Shown: positions 43,264 through 52,037, counted from the first letter of the stretch. The stretch is DNA of 64,000 nt from Ornithinibacillus bavariensis (GCF_018333235.1 NZ_BORP01000001.1:434001-498000), one strand, 5' to 3'. Notes: generated from the letters alone by a model not told the origin. Numbers and translations: made by a program.

Positions 43264-43494
43264 CTATGCTTGATTGGTGACCTTGGTAGTCGCGTCAAAT
43301 CCTAATTTACTAATACGATTAATAATATGTACAACATCTACTTTACTAGGGTCAAAGGTTACAAATCCGTTTTCTTCTTCATAATAGACTTCCACTTTAG
43401 ATACACCATCTAGCTTCGTAAGCGATCGTTCAATTTTTGCTGGACAGTTCGGACAGTGCATGCCCTTAATTTCTAAAGAAATAGTTTGTTCCAT
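43264..43494 (-). CDS. Heavy-metal-associated domain protein (CopZ-like chaperone)
   Basis: A 76-residue HMA domain with GMHCPNC (Cys14 and Cys17), the metal-binding loop, and a ferredoxin-like fold (VSKVEVYYEEENGFVTFDPSKV). Probably a copper(I) chaperone. No copA or csoR gene is adjacent, which is unusual for copZ. GGAAAGGAGC precedes the ATG. Confidence 0.8.
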   Translation of the reverse strand: MEQTISLEIKGMHCPNCPAKIERSLTKLDGVSKVEVYYEEENGFVTFDPSKVDVVHIINRISKLGFDATTKVTNQA

Positions 43495-43661
43495 TTATAT
43501 ATGCTCCTTTCCAAATTTATTGTCTTCAATCCATCATACGGATTTTCATTAGGATATATGTATAGTATTTAATTGGAGGCACACTTTCCTTCGAGGAAAG
43601 TTCGAGTTATATTTAATGGTAGAAATACGTTGAAGCTACAAGGAAAGGTGGACCAAGAAGC

Positions 43662-44870
43662 ATGCCTACGGAAAAATTATTTTATCAGGACCAATACTTA
43701 GGACGGTTTACAGCGAATGTACAAGAATCAGCTCAAGATGTGAACGGACGATATTATGTCGTATTAGATCAAACTGCATTTTATCCAACAGGTGGTGGAC
43801 AGCCACATGATACGGGAACGATAAATGATAAAGAAGTATACGACGTAGAAGAAGTGGATGGGGAGATTCGCCATTATATATCAGAACCGATTGAATCGAA
43901 TCAAGAATGTGTCGGAGAAATTAATTGGGAAAGAAGAATGGACCATATGCAACAGCATGCAGGTCAACATATCATAACAGCAGCCTTTGAAGAAGAGTTT
44001 GGTTATAAAACAGTTAGCTTTCACTTAGGAAAAGAGCTATGTTCCATTGATTTAGAAGTAGATGAGATAACAGAAAAGGAAGCAAAAGAGGCAGAAAGAA
44101 TCGCGAATATCATCATCCTCGAAAATCGTTCGATTGAAACGAAGTGGGTACAAGAAGAGGAAGTTCACCAATTCAAGCTAAGAAAAAAACTAGCTGTAAA
44201 GGATCATATTCGCCTTGTCATTATTCCTGATTTTGATTATAACGGCTGTGGGGGTACACATCCCAAATCAACTGGAGAAGTCGGTTCTATTGAAATCTTG
44301 CATTGGGAGAAACAAAAGAAAAATACTCGTGTTTACTTTGTTTGTGGGGATCGAGTTCGAAAACAGCTTCATGAAAAACATCAGGTTCTTCAAAACCTAA
44401 CCTCCCTGTTAAGTGTTCCACAAGAACAATTAGTGGAAGCAGCTAGTCGTGCGTTACAACATACAAAGGAATTAGAAAAAACAATTGCTGAAATGAAAGG
44501 AAAGCTTATTGAATATGAAGCAGATGAACTTTTAAATAATTGCGAGAAGACAGAAACCTATCAGCTTATCAGAGCTAGCTTTACGAATCGAACCATACTT
44601 GAGCTTCAGCATTTGGCAAAAACGATTGCTGCAAAGTCAGATGAAGTCGTAGCCTTATTCGTTAATGGAACAAGCGAAAAAGTTCAAATTGTGTGCGCGC
44701 GAGGGGGAAATGTTTCCATTAGTATGAACCAGCTCTTAAAGCAGGTATTACCAAAAATTAATGGGAGAGGTGGTGGAAACGATTCAGTCGCACAGGGCGG
44801 AGGTGAAAGCCTAATTCCAGCTGAAAAATTGTTGGACATGCTAACAGAAGCGGTCCTTCACAAAAAGTAA
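43662..44870 (+). CDS. Alanyl-tRNA editing protein AlaX (long form with DHHA1)
   Basis: A 402-residue free-standing editing enzyme that deacylates Ser-tRNA-Ala or Gly-tRNA-Ala. The beta-barrel (1-85, TAFYPTGGGQPHDTG) precedes the editing site HxxxH at His99/His103 and CGGTH near residue 190 for zinc. A coiled coil (about 235-290) leads to a DHHA1 domain with GRGGGNDSVAQGGG. It lacks the aminoacylation domain of AlaS. AGGAAAGGTGG lies upstream. Confidence 0.88.
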   Translation: MPTEKLFYQDQYLGRFTANVQESAQDVNGRYYVVLDQTAFYPTGGGQPHDTGTINDKEVYDVEEVDGEIRHYISEPIESNQECVGEINWERRMDHMQQHAGQHIITAAFEEEFGYKTVSFHLGKELCSIDLEVDEITEKEAKEAERIANIIILENRSIETKWVQEEEVHQFKLRKKLAVKDHIRLVIIPDFDYNGCGGTHPKSTGEVGSIEILHWEKQKKNTRVYFVCGDRVRKQLHEKHQVLQNLTSLLSVPQEQLVEAASRALQHTKELEKTIAEMKGKLIEYEADELLNNCEKTETYQLIRASFTNRTILELQHLAKTIAAKSDEVVALFVNGTSEKVQIVCARGGNVSISMNQLLKQVLPKINGRGGGNDSVAQGGGESLIPAEKLLDMLTEAVLHKK

Positions 44871-44883
44871 TTTTATAGCAAAA

Positions 44884-44917
44884 GCAGGTTACCACACAAA
44901 CTGGTAGCCTTTTTTTA
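44884..44917 (+). terminator. Terminator after alaX
   Basis: GGTTACCA and TGGTAGCC arms with an eight-T run. Confidence 0.8.
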
Positions 44918-45043
44918 AATGACTATTCCATTAATGATTGCTAATAACAGTATCCTATAATACCCAATGACCTTATGAGCATGAATAAGCCAAGTTAGGA
45001 ATAGGATGAATTAGGAAAATGAATTTGGTTGGGAGAGGTTATT

Positions 45044-46873
45044 GTGGTGCAATTTATTTTGGAATTTTTTACAACGGAAGAGAAAGCGACGGCTATCTTA
45101 TCAAGCCCATTAATCGAGCTTATCTTTTTAGTACTTATTTTTGGCTTTCTAATCACTTTTTTTGTACATCTAACTCTATTCAGTAAATTAAGGAGACTGC
45201 GTAATTACATAGTGGAGACGAATCGTTTAGATAAGGAACCACTGGCTTCTTTTCAGAAACAATATGAAATGATTCAGCAGGAGGATTCAGTGGCAGCTGA
45301 AACATTTGTTCAAGAGAGATTTTCAAGCTGGAGGGTATTTGGGATACCTGTGATTAGTTTAATTAAACTCATTCAGATGACAGTTTCGGTATTCATATTA
45401 ATTGGTGTACTTGGGACCTTTATTGGTCTCACAATCTCGTTAGGAAGCATTAGCACTACAGGAGACCAATTAATCGAGAATATTGCAGCAGTACTAACTG
45501 GAATTGATGTTGCCTTCTATACTAGTATTGCTGGGATGGGCTTCTCCTTAATTATGACTGTCTTATTAAAGATATTGAATACAGAGCATATGCTGACTGA
45601 TATTATGCTAAAAGTAGAAACTACTTTAGAAGGTAGAAGTGATAGCAATTTATTCCGACTTATTCATGTGTCAGAAATAATAAATGAATCCATTCTAAGC
45701 CTGAAAGAAACGAATGAGAAATCACTTGGTAATGTTGAACGAGCCTTTACTGGATTTAAAGAATATACAACAGGCTTACAAAAATCAGCAAAGGATTTAG
45801 CTCTATTTAATGATGGATTATCGAAGAATTTAACAGAATTTAATACGCTATTCACTCAGATGAAAGAAGTTACGGAAGGATTTGGGGAAGGGACAGCACG
45901 ATTGAATGAGAATTTTGCTTCGCTATTTACTTATTTTCAACGCGCAGAAGAAAAGCATGAAAAAATGGTGCAAACTGTTGAAGGTACTTATGAAAAAATG
46001 AAAGACGTTTCGGATACCCAGCTAAATAGTCTACACCAAATAGAAACTGTAGTTTCGGATTTAAAACAATTTACTTCTTCAGTACTACACGTACAGAAGG
46101 GAATACAGGAATCCTTTACGAAAATGAACCAACAGAGTGACCAGCTTGTGCAAAAAATGGATCTTCATAACAAAGAATTCAAACAAATTTTCGGAAGTGA
46201 TTTATCTTCAAGGCTTGCCGGAATTACGACATACCTTGGAGAATTGGCTCAGGATTTCAATCGCTTTGGAGAATCTTTAGCTGGCCTACCAGAGGCACTA
46301 CAGGTTATTAACAATACTCAATCAGAATATAGGCATCTACTTGCAGATCGTTTTGAGGAGCTCAAGCATTTCAATCGAACATTTAGTAATCACTTAAAAG
46401 ATCATACAACAGATTCTTTAGCATTTGAAAGACACTTACGGGAAGCAACAAAAACGTATGAGCAGGTAGGAATTAAAAATAATCAACTCATTCAAGAAAT
46501 TGATACGAAAATATCTTGTTTGAACCAGGTCTTTAATCAACGTGATAGCCAATTAGAAAGTAGTATCAACACCTTAAAGGACACTTTCACAAATTATGTT
46601 ACAAATTTAGAAAATGTATTTGGTAGTCGGTTAGAGCAGGTTACCCGTACGATAGCAGATTCCATGGACAATACAATGGGCCAAATAAAACGTGAGTTTC
46701 TAGAAATAAAGCGAATTAATGAACAGATTCAACAAAGTAATTCGCAATATACACAGCAGCTACTTCAGGATTTAGGAAGAGAATTACAAGCCCTCATCAG
46801 ACAAATTAGTGTCGTAAATCAACCGGCACCAACAAGACAGACTGGTATAGGAATGAATCAAAATGGATACTAA
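45044..46873 (+). CDS. ZorA-like MotA/TolQ/ExbB stator subunit with long coiled-coil tail
   Basis: A 609-residue protein. Three membrane helices lie at about 15-45, 110-140 and 148-180 (GVLGTFIGLTISLG and DVAFYTSIAGMGFSL are the MotA/ExbB core). About 420 residues of alpha-helical, coiled-coil cytoplasmic tail follow, with repeated F-T/L-x-x-heptads. A short stator core with a very long tail is the layout of ZorA from Zorya defence systems. The partner ZorB-like gene overlaps by 11 nt. GTG 45044 or 45047 follows GGGAGAGG; TTG 45029 is less likely. Ion conduction is inferred from the pair. Confidence 0.75.
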   Translation: MVQFILEFFTTEEKATAILSSPLIELIFLVLIFGFLITFFVHLTLFSKLRRLRNYIVETNRLDKEPLASFQKQYEMIQQEDSVAAETFVQERFSSWRVFGIPVISLIKLIQMTVSVFILIGVLGTFIGLTISLGSISTTGDQLIENIAAVLTGIDVAFYTSIAGMGFSLIMTVLLKILNTEHMLTDIMLKVETTLEGRSDSNLFRLIHVSEIINESILSLKETNEKSLGNVERAFTGFKEYTTGLQKSAKDLALFNDGLSKNLTEFNTLFTQMKEVTEGFGEGTARLNENFASLFTYFQRAEEKHEKMVQTVEGTYEKMKDVSDTQLNSLHQIETVVSDLKQFTSSVLHVQKGIQESFTKMNQQSDQLVQKMDLHNKEFKQIFGSDLSSRLAGITTYLGELAQDFNRFGESLAGLPEALQVINNTQSEYRHLLADRFEELKHFNRTFSNHLKDHTTDSLAFERHLREATKTYEQVGIKNNQLIQEIDTKISCLNQVFNQRDSQLESSINTLKDTFTNYVTNLENVFGSRLEQVTRTIADSMDNTMGQIKREFLEIKRINEQIQQSNSQYTQQLLQDLGRELQALIRQISVVNQPAPTRQTGIGMNQNGY

Positions 46874-47558
46874 ATATCAGCGACTATTTAAACGGGAAAG
46901 TGATGAAGGGCATTTTTGGCCGTCTTTTACGGACGTGCTTACAGTAATTTTATTATGTTTTATTTTACTTTTTATTGTCATGATGGTCATTAAATCATTT
47001 CAAATAGAAGAAATGAAGCGCACCATAGACCAGATTATGGGTGTGCGAGTCGAATTAGTGAATGAATTAAAACGTGAGTTTAGTGATGCATCCTCTGGGA
47101 TAACAATCGATGAGAAAACGGGAGCGATTATTTTTGATACAGATATTTTATTTGCGTTTGACGAGTCTGAATTGAAATCTGAGTCCTATCAATTCTTGGA
47201 TGATTTTGTACCAAAATACTTAGATGTACTATTAGCAAGCGGGTATGAAGACTATATAGCGGAAATTATTATTGAAGGGCATACGGATAAAAGTGGCAGT
47301 TATTTGTATAATTTAGAGCTTGCACAAGACCGTGCCTATAGTGTGGCCTCTTATATACTCGGTAATGAATTTCCGCATAAAGCAATTCAAAGCCATTTAG
47401 CGGAAAAATTGACAGTAAACAGCAAATCCTACACAGATTATCGGACAGATGAAAATGGCGAATATAGTGCAGAGGATTCGAGGAGAGTGGAATTTAAGTT
47501 CCGATTAAAGGATGAGGAAATTTTGAATAGAACTAGGGAGATATTGGCACAGGATTGA
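46863..47558 (+). CDS. ZorB/MotB-like stator subunit with OmpA domain
   Basis: A 231-residue protein. One membrane helix (about 24-47) is preceded by FWPSFTDVLT, where Asp24 is at the ion-carrying position of MotB and ZorB. A linker follows, then an OmpA-type peptidoglycan-binding domain (about 115-215) with IEGHTDKSGS and LAQDRAYSVASYIL. It should form a 5:2 ion-driven stator with the upstream protein. No zorC, zorD, zorE or other effector gene follows. Confidence 0.82.
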   Translation: MDTKYQRLFKRESDEGHFWPSFTDVLTVILLCFILLFIVMMVIKSFQIEEMKRTIDQIMGVRVELVNELKREFSDASSGITIDEKTGAIIFDTDILFAFDESELKSESYQFLDDFVPKYLDVLLASGYEDYIAEIIIEGHTDKSGSYLYNLELAQDRAYSVASYILGNEFPHKAIQSHLAEKLTVNSKSYTDYRTDENGEYSAEDSRRVEFKFRLKDEEILNRTREILAQD

Positions 47559-47630
47559 AACGGTGGTCATTCATATGAAGCATATTTACATTCCTCCCAT
47601 TCCATACTAATGGAGAAGGAGGGAAGATAG

Positions 47631-47795
47631 GTGGCAAAACGAACAAAGAAAAATGACCCACAACAAAAAAATAAAAAAGGCTTTGATTCCAGTAAACAGG
47701 ACACCGAGTTCTCCAAGGAATTTGGTAGTGCAAAAGCGAATCAAGCTCATAAAGAAAAAGCGAAGAAAGCTCGTGCTAATAAAAAAGGTAAATAA
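47631..47795 (+). CDS. Small Lys-rich protein 1
   Basis: A 54-residue, very basic protein (KRTKKNDPQQKNKKGFD at the start; HKEKAKKARANKKGK at the end). A central TEFSKEFGSAKANQ stretch faintly recalls gamma-type small acid-soluble spore proteins, but the match is too weak to name it. GTG start after GGAGGGA. It is 72 bp after the zorB-like gene, with a small gene of similar style behind. Confidence 0.55.
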   Translation: MAKRTKKNDPQQKNKKGFDSSKQDTEFSKEFGSAKANQAHKEKAKKARANKKGK

Positions 47796-47822
47796 TATAT
47801 TGATAAAGGAGTTCGTACCACA

Positions 47823-47948
47823 ATGACCCAATCGAACAAAGAAAAGGAGAGACAGTGGAAGGCAAATAAACGTGCAAAAAACCCTCATGGTAAAGTAAAA
47901 TCATTTGACCAGCTAGCAGAAGAAGCAGGGAAAAATAATACAAAGTAA
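47823..47948 (+). CDS. Small protein 2 (DUF6254-like)
   Basis: A 41-residue protein with NPHGKVKSFDQLAEEAG, the core seen in small Bacillaceae proteins annotated as DUF6254. Soluble; function unknown. AAAGGAG lies 11 nt upstream, with a terminator after. Confidence 0.6.
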   Translation: MTQSNKEKERQWKANKRAKNPHGKVKSFDQLAEEAGKNNTK

Positions 47949-47958
47949 ATTTTGAACT

Positions 47959-47991
47959 AGAGCTAGATATTACGTATTATCTAGCTCTTTC
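47959..47991 (+). terminator. Terminator after small protein 2
   Basis: AGAGCTAGATA and TATCTAGCTCT form an 11-bp stem; the T tract is short. Confidence 0.65.
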
Positions 47992-48026
47992 TAAACAATA
48001 TCATGTGATACAAGGAGAAGATACAT

Positions 48027-48236
48027 ATGGAGAAACTAACCTATGAACAAGCGATAGAACAATTAACGAAACTATTTGGTGAAAATGTCAAGAACACCTT
48101 TGATGAGCAACTAAAAATAGCTGGTGAGCATGGAATTCCAAATTTTAACCTTGAAAATAATGAAGGATTATCCGTTGAAATTTGGGTTGACTGGGATAAG
48201 GAGTCAGATTTATTAAGCTATACGATTGTTCAATAA
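48027..48236 (+). CDS. Hypothetical 69-residue protein
   Basis: A soluble acidic protein (TYEQAIEQLTKLFGENVKN, VEIWVDWDKESDLLSYTIV). No family recognised. AAGGAG lies upstream, and the coding character looks genuine. It has no clear operon partner; the glycerate kinase gene starts about 100 bp later with its own promoter. Confidence 0.6.
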   Translation: MEKLTYEQAIEQLTKLFGENVKNTFDEQLKIAGEHGIPNFNLENNEGLSVEIWVDWDKESDLLSYTIVQ

Positions 48237-48250
48237 ACCATAATTCTTAG

Positions 48251-48320
48251 TTAACTGTATTTCAGGGTACGGTATAATGATCTTAAGAAAGGGATATCAA
48301 TCATAGGATCTTTTCTTAAG
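48251..48320 (+). promoter_or_regulatory. Promoter and leader hairpin of glycerate kinase gene
   Basis: TTAACT (48251-48256) and TATAAT (48273-48278) are 16 bp apart. The leader then holds CTTAAGAAA (48282-48290) and its exact complement TTTCTTAAG (48312-48320), whose end runs into the AAGGAG ribosome site. It could be an operator or could hide the ribosome site. Confidence 0.5.
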
Positions 48321-48333
48321 GAGTGCTTATTTT

Positions 48334-49476
48334 ATGAAAATACTTATTGCAGTTGACTCTTTTAAGGGTTCCATTTCCTCCACTCTGGCGAGTAGTGCAA
48401 TCTCAGAAGGTATAAAGGAAGTATACCCTAAAGCAGAAATATTGACGGTTCCACTTGCTGACGGGGGAGAGGGGACAGTCGAGGCTCTCGTGCGTGCAGT
48501 TGGTGGACAATTATACAGAAAAGAAGTAGTTGGACCATTGGGAAAAAAGATAGAAGCAGTATATGGCATGACCCAAGATGGAGCAACAGCAATTATCGAG
48601 GTAGCTTCAGCATGTGGTTTGCCATTACTAACAGAGAAAGAACAAAATCCATTACTAACGACAACCTATGGTGTTGGAGAATTGCTGATCGATGCAATGG
48701 AAAGAGGCTGTAGAAAATTTATTATAGGGTTAGGTGGGAGTTCTACAAATGATGCGGGTGTGGGTATGCTCCAAGCACTTGGGTTCAAGTTTTTGGATGC
48801 TAACGGAAAAGAGGTTGGCTTTGGTGGCAAGGTTTTAGCAGAGATTACTCATATTAAAACAACTGAGAAGCATCCATTACTTGAACAATGTTTCTTTCAA
48901 GTAGCCTGTGATGTTCAAAATTATCTCTATGGTAAGGATGGAGCTGCATATGTATTTGGTCCTCAAAAAGGTGCAACGCAAGAAATGGTTGAAGAATTAG
49001 ATAAGGGATTAAGAAATTTGGCTGAGGTTGTAAGAAAGGATTTGGGTATAGATATACATAAAGTAAAAGGAGCAGGTGCAGCAGGTGGATTAGGTGCTGC
49101 CTTTTCAGGATTTTTACATAGTGAAATGAGGTCCGGTATTAATTTAATACTAGATCTCATCGATTTGGAATCAAAATTACAAAATGTTGACTTAGTAATT
49201 ACTGGAGAAGGAAAGTTAGATGGACAAACTTCAATGGTGAAAGCACCAAGTGGTGTTGCTCATATGGCAGCTAGAAGAAATACTCCAGTTATAGCGTTAG
49301 CAGGAACAGTCAAACAGGATGATTTTTCAGTAAACAAAGACGGGATGACTGCATGCTTTTCAATAATCAATCGCCCTATGGAGCTCCAGGAGGCAATGGA
49401 TTTGGATACTGCTTATCAAAATTTACGGTTTACTACTTGTCAGATTCTTCAATTGATTAAAGCTATAAAAAAATAA
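48334..49476 (+). CDS. glxK: Glycerate kinase
   Basis: A 380-residue GckA/GlxK-type glycerate 2-kinase that phosphorylates D-glycerate with ATP. It shows the opening AVDSFKGSISS (about 5-15), the LADGGEGTVEAL motif, GLGGSSTNDAGVGML and the late ITGEGKLDGQT loop. It is full length for the family. No glyoxylate or hydroxypyruvate genes are adjacent, so the pathway context is missing. Regulation may involve the leader hairpin. Confidence 0.92.
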   Translation: MKILIAVDSFKGSISSTLASSAISEGIKEVYPKAEILTVPLADGGEGTVEALVRAVGGQLYRKEVVGPLGKKIEAVYGMTQDGATAIIEVASACGLPLLTEKEQNPLLTTTYGVGELLIDAMERGCRKFIIGLGGSSTNDAGVGMLQALGFKFLDANGKEVGFGGKVLAEITHIKTTEKHPLLEQCFFQVACDVQNYLYGKDGAAYVFGPQKGATQEMVEELDKGLRNLAEVVRKDLGIDIHKVKGAGAAGGLGAAFSGFLHSEMRSGINLILDLIDLESKLQNVDLVITGEGKLDGQTSMVKAPSGVAHMAARRNTPVIALAGTVKQDDFSVNKDGMTACFSIINRPMELQEAMDLDTAYQNLRFTTCQILQLIKAIKK

Positions 49477-49490
49477 TGATGATAGCATAA

Positions 49491-49518
49491 AAGGCAGTAA
49501 GAAATTCCTTACTGCCTT
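49491..49518. terminator. Terminator after glxK
   Basis: AAGGCAGTAAG and CTTACTGCCTT form an 11-bp stem between convergent genes. Confidence 0.75.
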
Positions 49519-49525
49519 ATCTTTA

Positions 49526-50125
49526 TCAACCAGCATAATTTTTTTGTGCTTCAATTCGGAGCTTCTTCTTTTTGTCCATTTTTCTTTTTATATAAAAAAT
49601 GACGAATAGGATTACTGCAATCCCTGCCATAAAGTATGTGAGATACTGTGTGACAAATTCCTCTGATGCGCGGCCGTATAAATAAAAGGCGAGTCCAACA
49701 ACATAGAACTTTACTGCTCTACCAATAGCTGCATATCCTATTAGCTTCCATAATGAATAATGAAAACAACCAGATAAAATGGTAAATACTTTGAAAGGAA
49801 TAGGTGTAAAAGCACCGATTAGAATAGCAGCCTCTCCATTTTTCTTAAAGGAAGTGGTTGCTTTATCAACCCATTTCTGTTTAAGAAACTTATGCAGTAC
49901 TGGTTCACCTAGAATTTTACCAATTAAATAGCCAAACGGGGTTCCCATGATACAGGCAACATAGCCGATAGTTGCAAGTAATAATGCCTCTTTAGGCTCA
50001 AGCATGCTTAAGGATACTTGCGTAAAAAATGCAGGTATTGGAAAGATTACTGCATCGATGAAGGAATGAATAAACATTCCGATGGAACCAAAATCTTTAA
50101 AAAACTCACTAACCTGTTGGACCAT
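49526..50125 (-). CDS. VTT/YqaA (DedA-like) membrane protein
   Basis: A 199-residue protein with four to five helices. The VTT core is visible as LLLATIGYVACIMGTPFGYLIGKILG and IGAFTPIPFKVFTILSG, the amphipathic re-entrant elements. Family members are lipid scramblases or carrier flippases, some handling undecaprenyl phosphate. The C-terminus is a cytoplasmic Lys-rich tail. AAAGGAG precedes the ATG. Confidence 0.8.
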   Translation of the reverse strand: MVQQVSEFFKDFGSIGMFIHSFIDAVIFPIPAFFTQVSLSMLEPKEALLLATIGYVACIMGTPFGYLIGKILGEPVLHKFLKQKWVDKATTSFKKNGEAAILIGAFTPIPFKVFTILSGCFHYSLWKLIGYAAIGRAVKFYVVGLAFYLYGRASEEFVTQYLTYFMAGIAVILFVIFYIKRKMDKKKKLRIEAQKNYAG

Positions 50126-50333
50126 GACACATCTCCTTTTGAGAGGGAATATTGAGGATTTTTTAAATTATATAATCTAAAATAAGTAGTCTATATAAAG
50201 TAATTTCCAATTTTTCTAATAATTATAGCCATTATATCATAAAAATAAGTGACAATCCCACAAAAAATGTAGAATTATGTCACTTTTTATTTGTTTGGCT
50301 ATACCCTAACCAAGGATATATTTACACTAAACC

Positions 50334-50374
50334 TTAAAGGTGCCAGCACTATATAGTAGCACTGGCACCTTTAA
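50334..50374 (-). terminator. 13-bp hairpin next to a tiny gene
   Basis: TTAAAGGTGCCAG and CTGGCACCTTTAA are exact complements around a 15-nt loop, 3 bp past the stop of the 28-residue gene on the minus strand. There is no long T run. Confidence 0.55.
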
Positions 50375-50376
50375 CG

Positions 50377-50463
50377 TTATTGTCTATTTTTAGGAAAACG
50401 TTCTTTTCCTTTCATTTCATTTAGCTCTTTTTTGCTCTTGTGTTTTTTCTTTTTATCCTTCAT
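50377..50463 (-). CDS. Tiny Lys-rich protein (28 residues)
   Basis: An open frame of 29 codons with GGAGGGA 6-8 nt before the ATG. It encodes KDKKKKHKSKKELNEMKGK and a short Arg/Pro tail. No family recognised; the strong ribosome site and the flanking hairpin suggest it is a real small gene. Confidence 0.5.
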   Translation of the reverse strand: MKDKKKKHKSKKELNEMKGKERFPKNRQ

Positions 50464-50577
50464 GCACTAATCCCTCCTTTATAGGATTAGTGTGAGCGTA
50501 TTTTGGGTAATGTATGTAGTATACTAAGTAATTGCGCGAGGAGCCAGCTTTATCAAAGGTGTCAGAAATGCAGTTAC

Positions 50578-51417
50578 CTATCTGACATCCTTTTCTATTA
50601 GTTTTTGCCATCTTTTCATAAAGCCCTTATATTTAATGGCGGCTTCTTTTTGAACTTCTCTAGGCATCGCAATAGGATCCTCGATGCCATTTACCAGTAG
50701 GGTAATTTTAAAACGATGTCCTGGCTCATCAATAAAATAGGACCCAATCTTAAAAATCTCTGCTTTATCAAATAAGTCATTCAATCTCAAATTAATTTGC
50801 CTAAATGCTTCCATATCTACATTTCTCGTATATCCAATATTGATAATGAGCTGCTCAGCCTCTGTAAAATCTTCTGGAAGATATGGTGTTGATATTAAAT
50901 GTTTTAATGGCTCATCAAAGGAACTTCCTTCGATGGAATGTAAGAATAATGGTCCTCTTTTACGAAAAATAAACGTTTTAATATCCTGATAGTCGATGTT
51001 AATTTTCCCAGTTTCATCTACCATTTCACGCAGTGTATTGATTGTTCTATCTTCAATTGTGTCAAATGCAATTCGAGCCTCATGAATTGGTGTCGAAGGG
51101 TCAATTGTTTCCATTAAACCATCGCTTTCAAAGAAGACTACAGAATCACAGTAGTCTCGCATAATATAATATTGCTCTCTAGCGGTCATTTGTCTTCTTT
51201 TTCCTTCAAAGCGGAATGGAAAGCGGAAAATGCCAATAAGTAAAGGCTTTCGTTCTCGTAGTGACTGTAGCTGTTGTCTTAATTCTTGTGTTTCACTAGC
51301 ATTTCCACCGATGAACCGGTAAAAGCATAAGTCATTACGCTCAAGCTCAACACGTATCGAATGCTCTTTATCGGAAAAGTCCGTATCCATTTTAAATGGT
51401 CCAAATAATCTTTCCAT
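50578..51417 (-). CDS. FtsZ-like protein lacking the GTP-binding N-terminal half
   Basis: A 279-residue protein that lines up with FtsZ from just before the tubulin signature to near the end of the core. The GGGTGTG loop is degraded to GGNASET (37-43). IFRFPFRFEGKRR (63-75) matches the strand and loop after it. The T7 loop NIDYQD (140-145) keeps the NxDxxD pattern, about 103 residues later as in true FtsZ. Residues 1-100 of FtsZ are absent, and no C-terminal FtsA/ZapA-binding tail is seen. It cannot bind GTP in the normal way but could cap or modulate filaments; this is inference. Confidence 0.68.
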   Translation of the reverse strand: MERLFGPFKMDTDFSDKEHSIRVELERNDLCFYRFIGGNASETQELRQQLQSLRERKPLLIGIFRFPFRFEGKRRQMTAREQYYIMRDYCDSVVFFESDGLMETIDPSTPIHEARIAFDTIEDRTINTLREMVDETGKINIDYQDIKTFIFRKRGPLFLHSIEGSSFDEPLKHLISTPYLPEDFTEAEQLIINIGYTRNVDMEAFRQINLRLNDLFDKAEIFKIGSYFIDEPGHRFKITLLVNGIEDPIAMPREVQKEAAIKYKGFMKRWQKLIEKDVR

Positions 51418-51734
51418 GTCGCCGCTCCCAACTCTATTATTTCTATATGTTCACCATAATATCAGATAACCCTAGGAATGTATGTCACATTCTGTTGAGA
51501 AAAAGTACTAGTTTTGTTGAAAGCCGTGGTAAATAATAGATTGAGCTCAGAAAGATACAAATTTTTACAGAAAATGGTGTCTGTATCGATAAAGGGTTGT
51601 TTTCAGCCTTCAGTCTGATATGTTCTACAGAAAAAGTAGGGATTTTTTGATTGTTAAAATCAGTCGCGGTTCCGAGGTTATTAGCTGTAGAAATGAGTAT
51701 GATAGGAGTAAGAAATCCAAGGGAGGAAATAACC
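51418..51734. other. Intergenic region without recognised gene
   Basis: About 320 bp between divergent genes. No repeat, hairpin or convincing promoter was found; minus-strand open frames here have no ribosome site. Confidence 0.4.
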
Positions 51735-51896
51735 ATGAACATGGCTTTAAATAAAATAGTTGTTGACGAAAAAATGAGGGAAATGAGAAGATATGCCTTC
51801 GAAACAAATTTATACAGGGAGTCTAAGCAACAGCTACCAAAAAGTAAAAATATAAAAAAGTATCACCTATCCAATATTTTTAGAAAAGTAAGCTAA
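51735..51896 (+). CDS. Small basic protein (53 residues)
   Basis: ATG at 51735 lies 6 nt after GGAGGAA. The product has an amphipathic N-terminus (LNKIVVDEKMREMRRYAFET) and a Lys/Ser-rich tail. Soluble, family not recognised. A terminator follows directly. Confidence 0.6.
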   Translation: MNMALNKIVVDEKMREMRRYAFETNLYRESKQQLPKSKNIKKYHLSNIFRKVS

Positions 51897-51903
51897 CAAT
51901 GGT

Positions 51904-51938
51904 AAAGGATTGCTTCCAAGTGGAAGTAGTCCTTTTTT
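51904..51938 (+). terminator. Terminator after the 53-residue gene
   Basis: AAAGGA-CTTCC and GGAAG-TCCTTT arms with a small internal bulge, then T. Confidence 0.75.
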
Positions 51939-52037
51939 CTGTTTTTTATTGAGAGCTTGTTTTAAAAGAATTTCAGTAATAACCTCCAGAGAATCTATTA
52001 TATATAAGATAAATAGTTCGTTAGTGAGGGGAATAGC

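Noticed and set aside
45044-47948. Complete Zorya defence system
   Set aside because: Only ZorA- and ZorB-like genes are present. The following small genes encode tiny basic proteins, not ZorC/D/E-type effectors.
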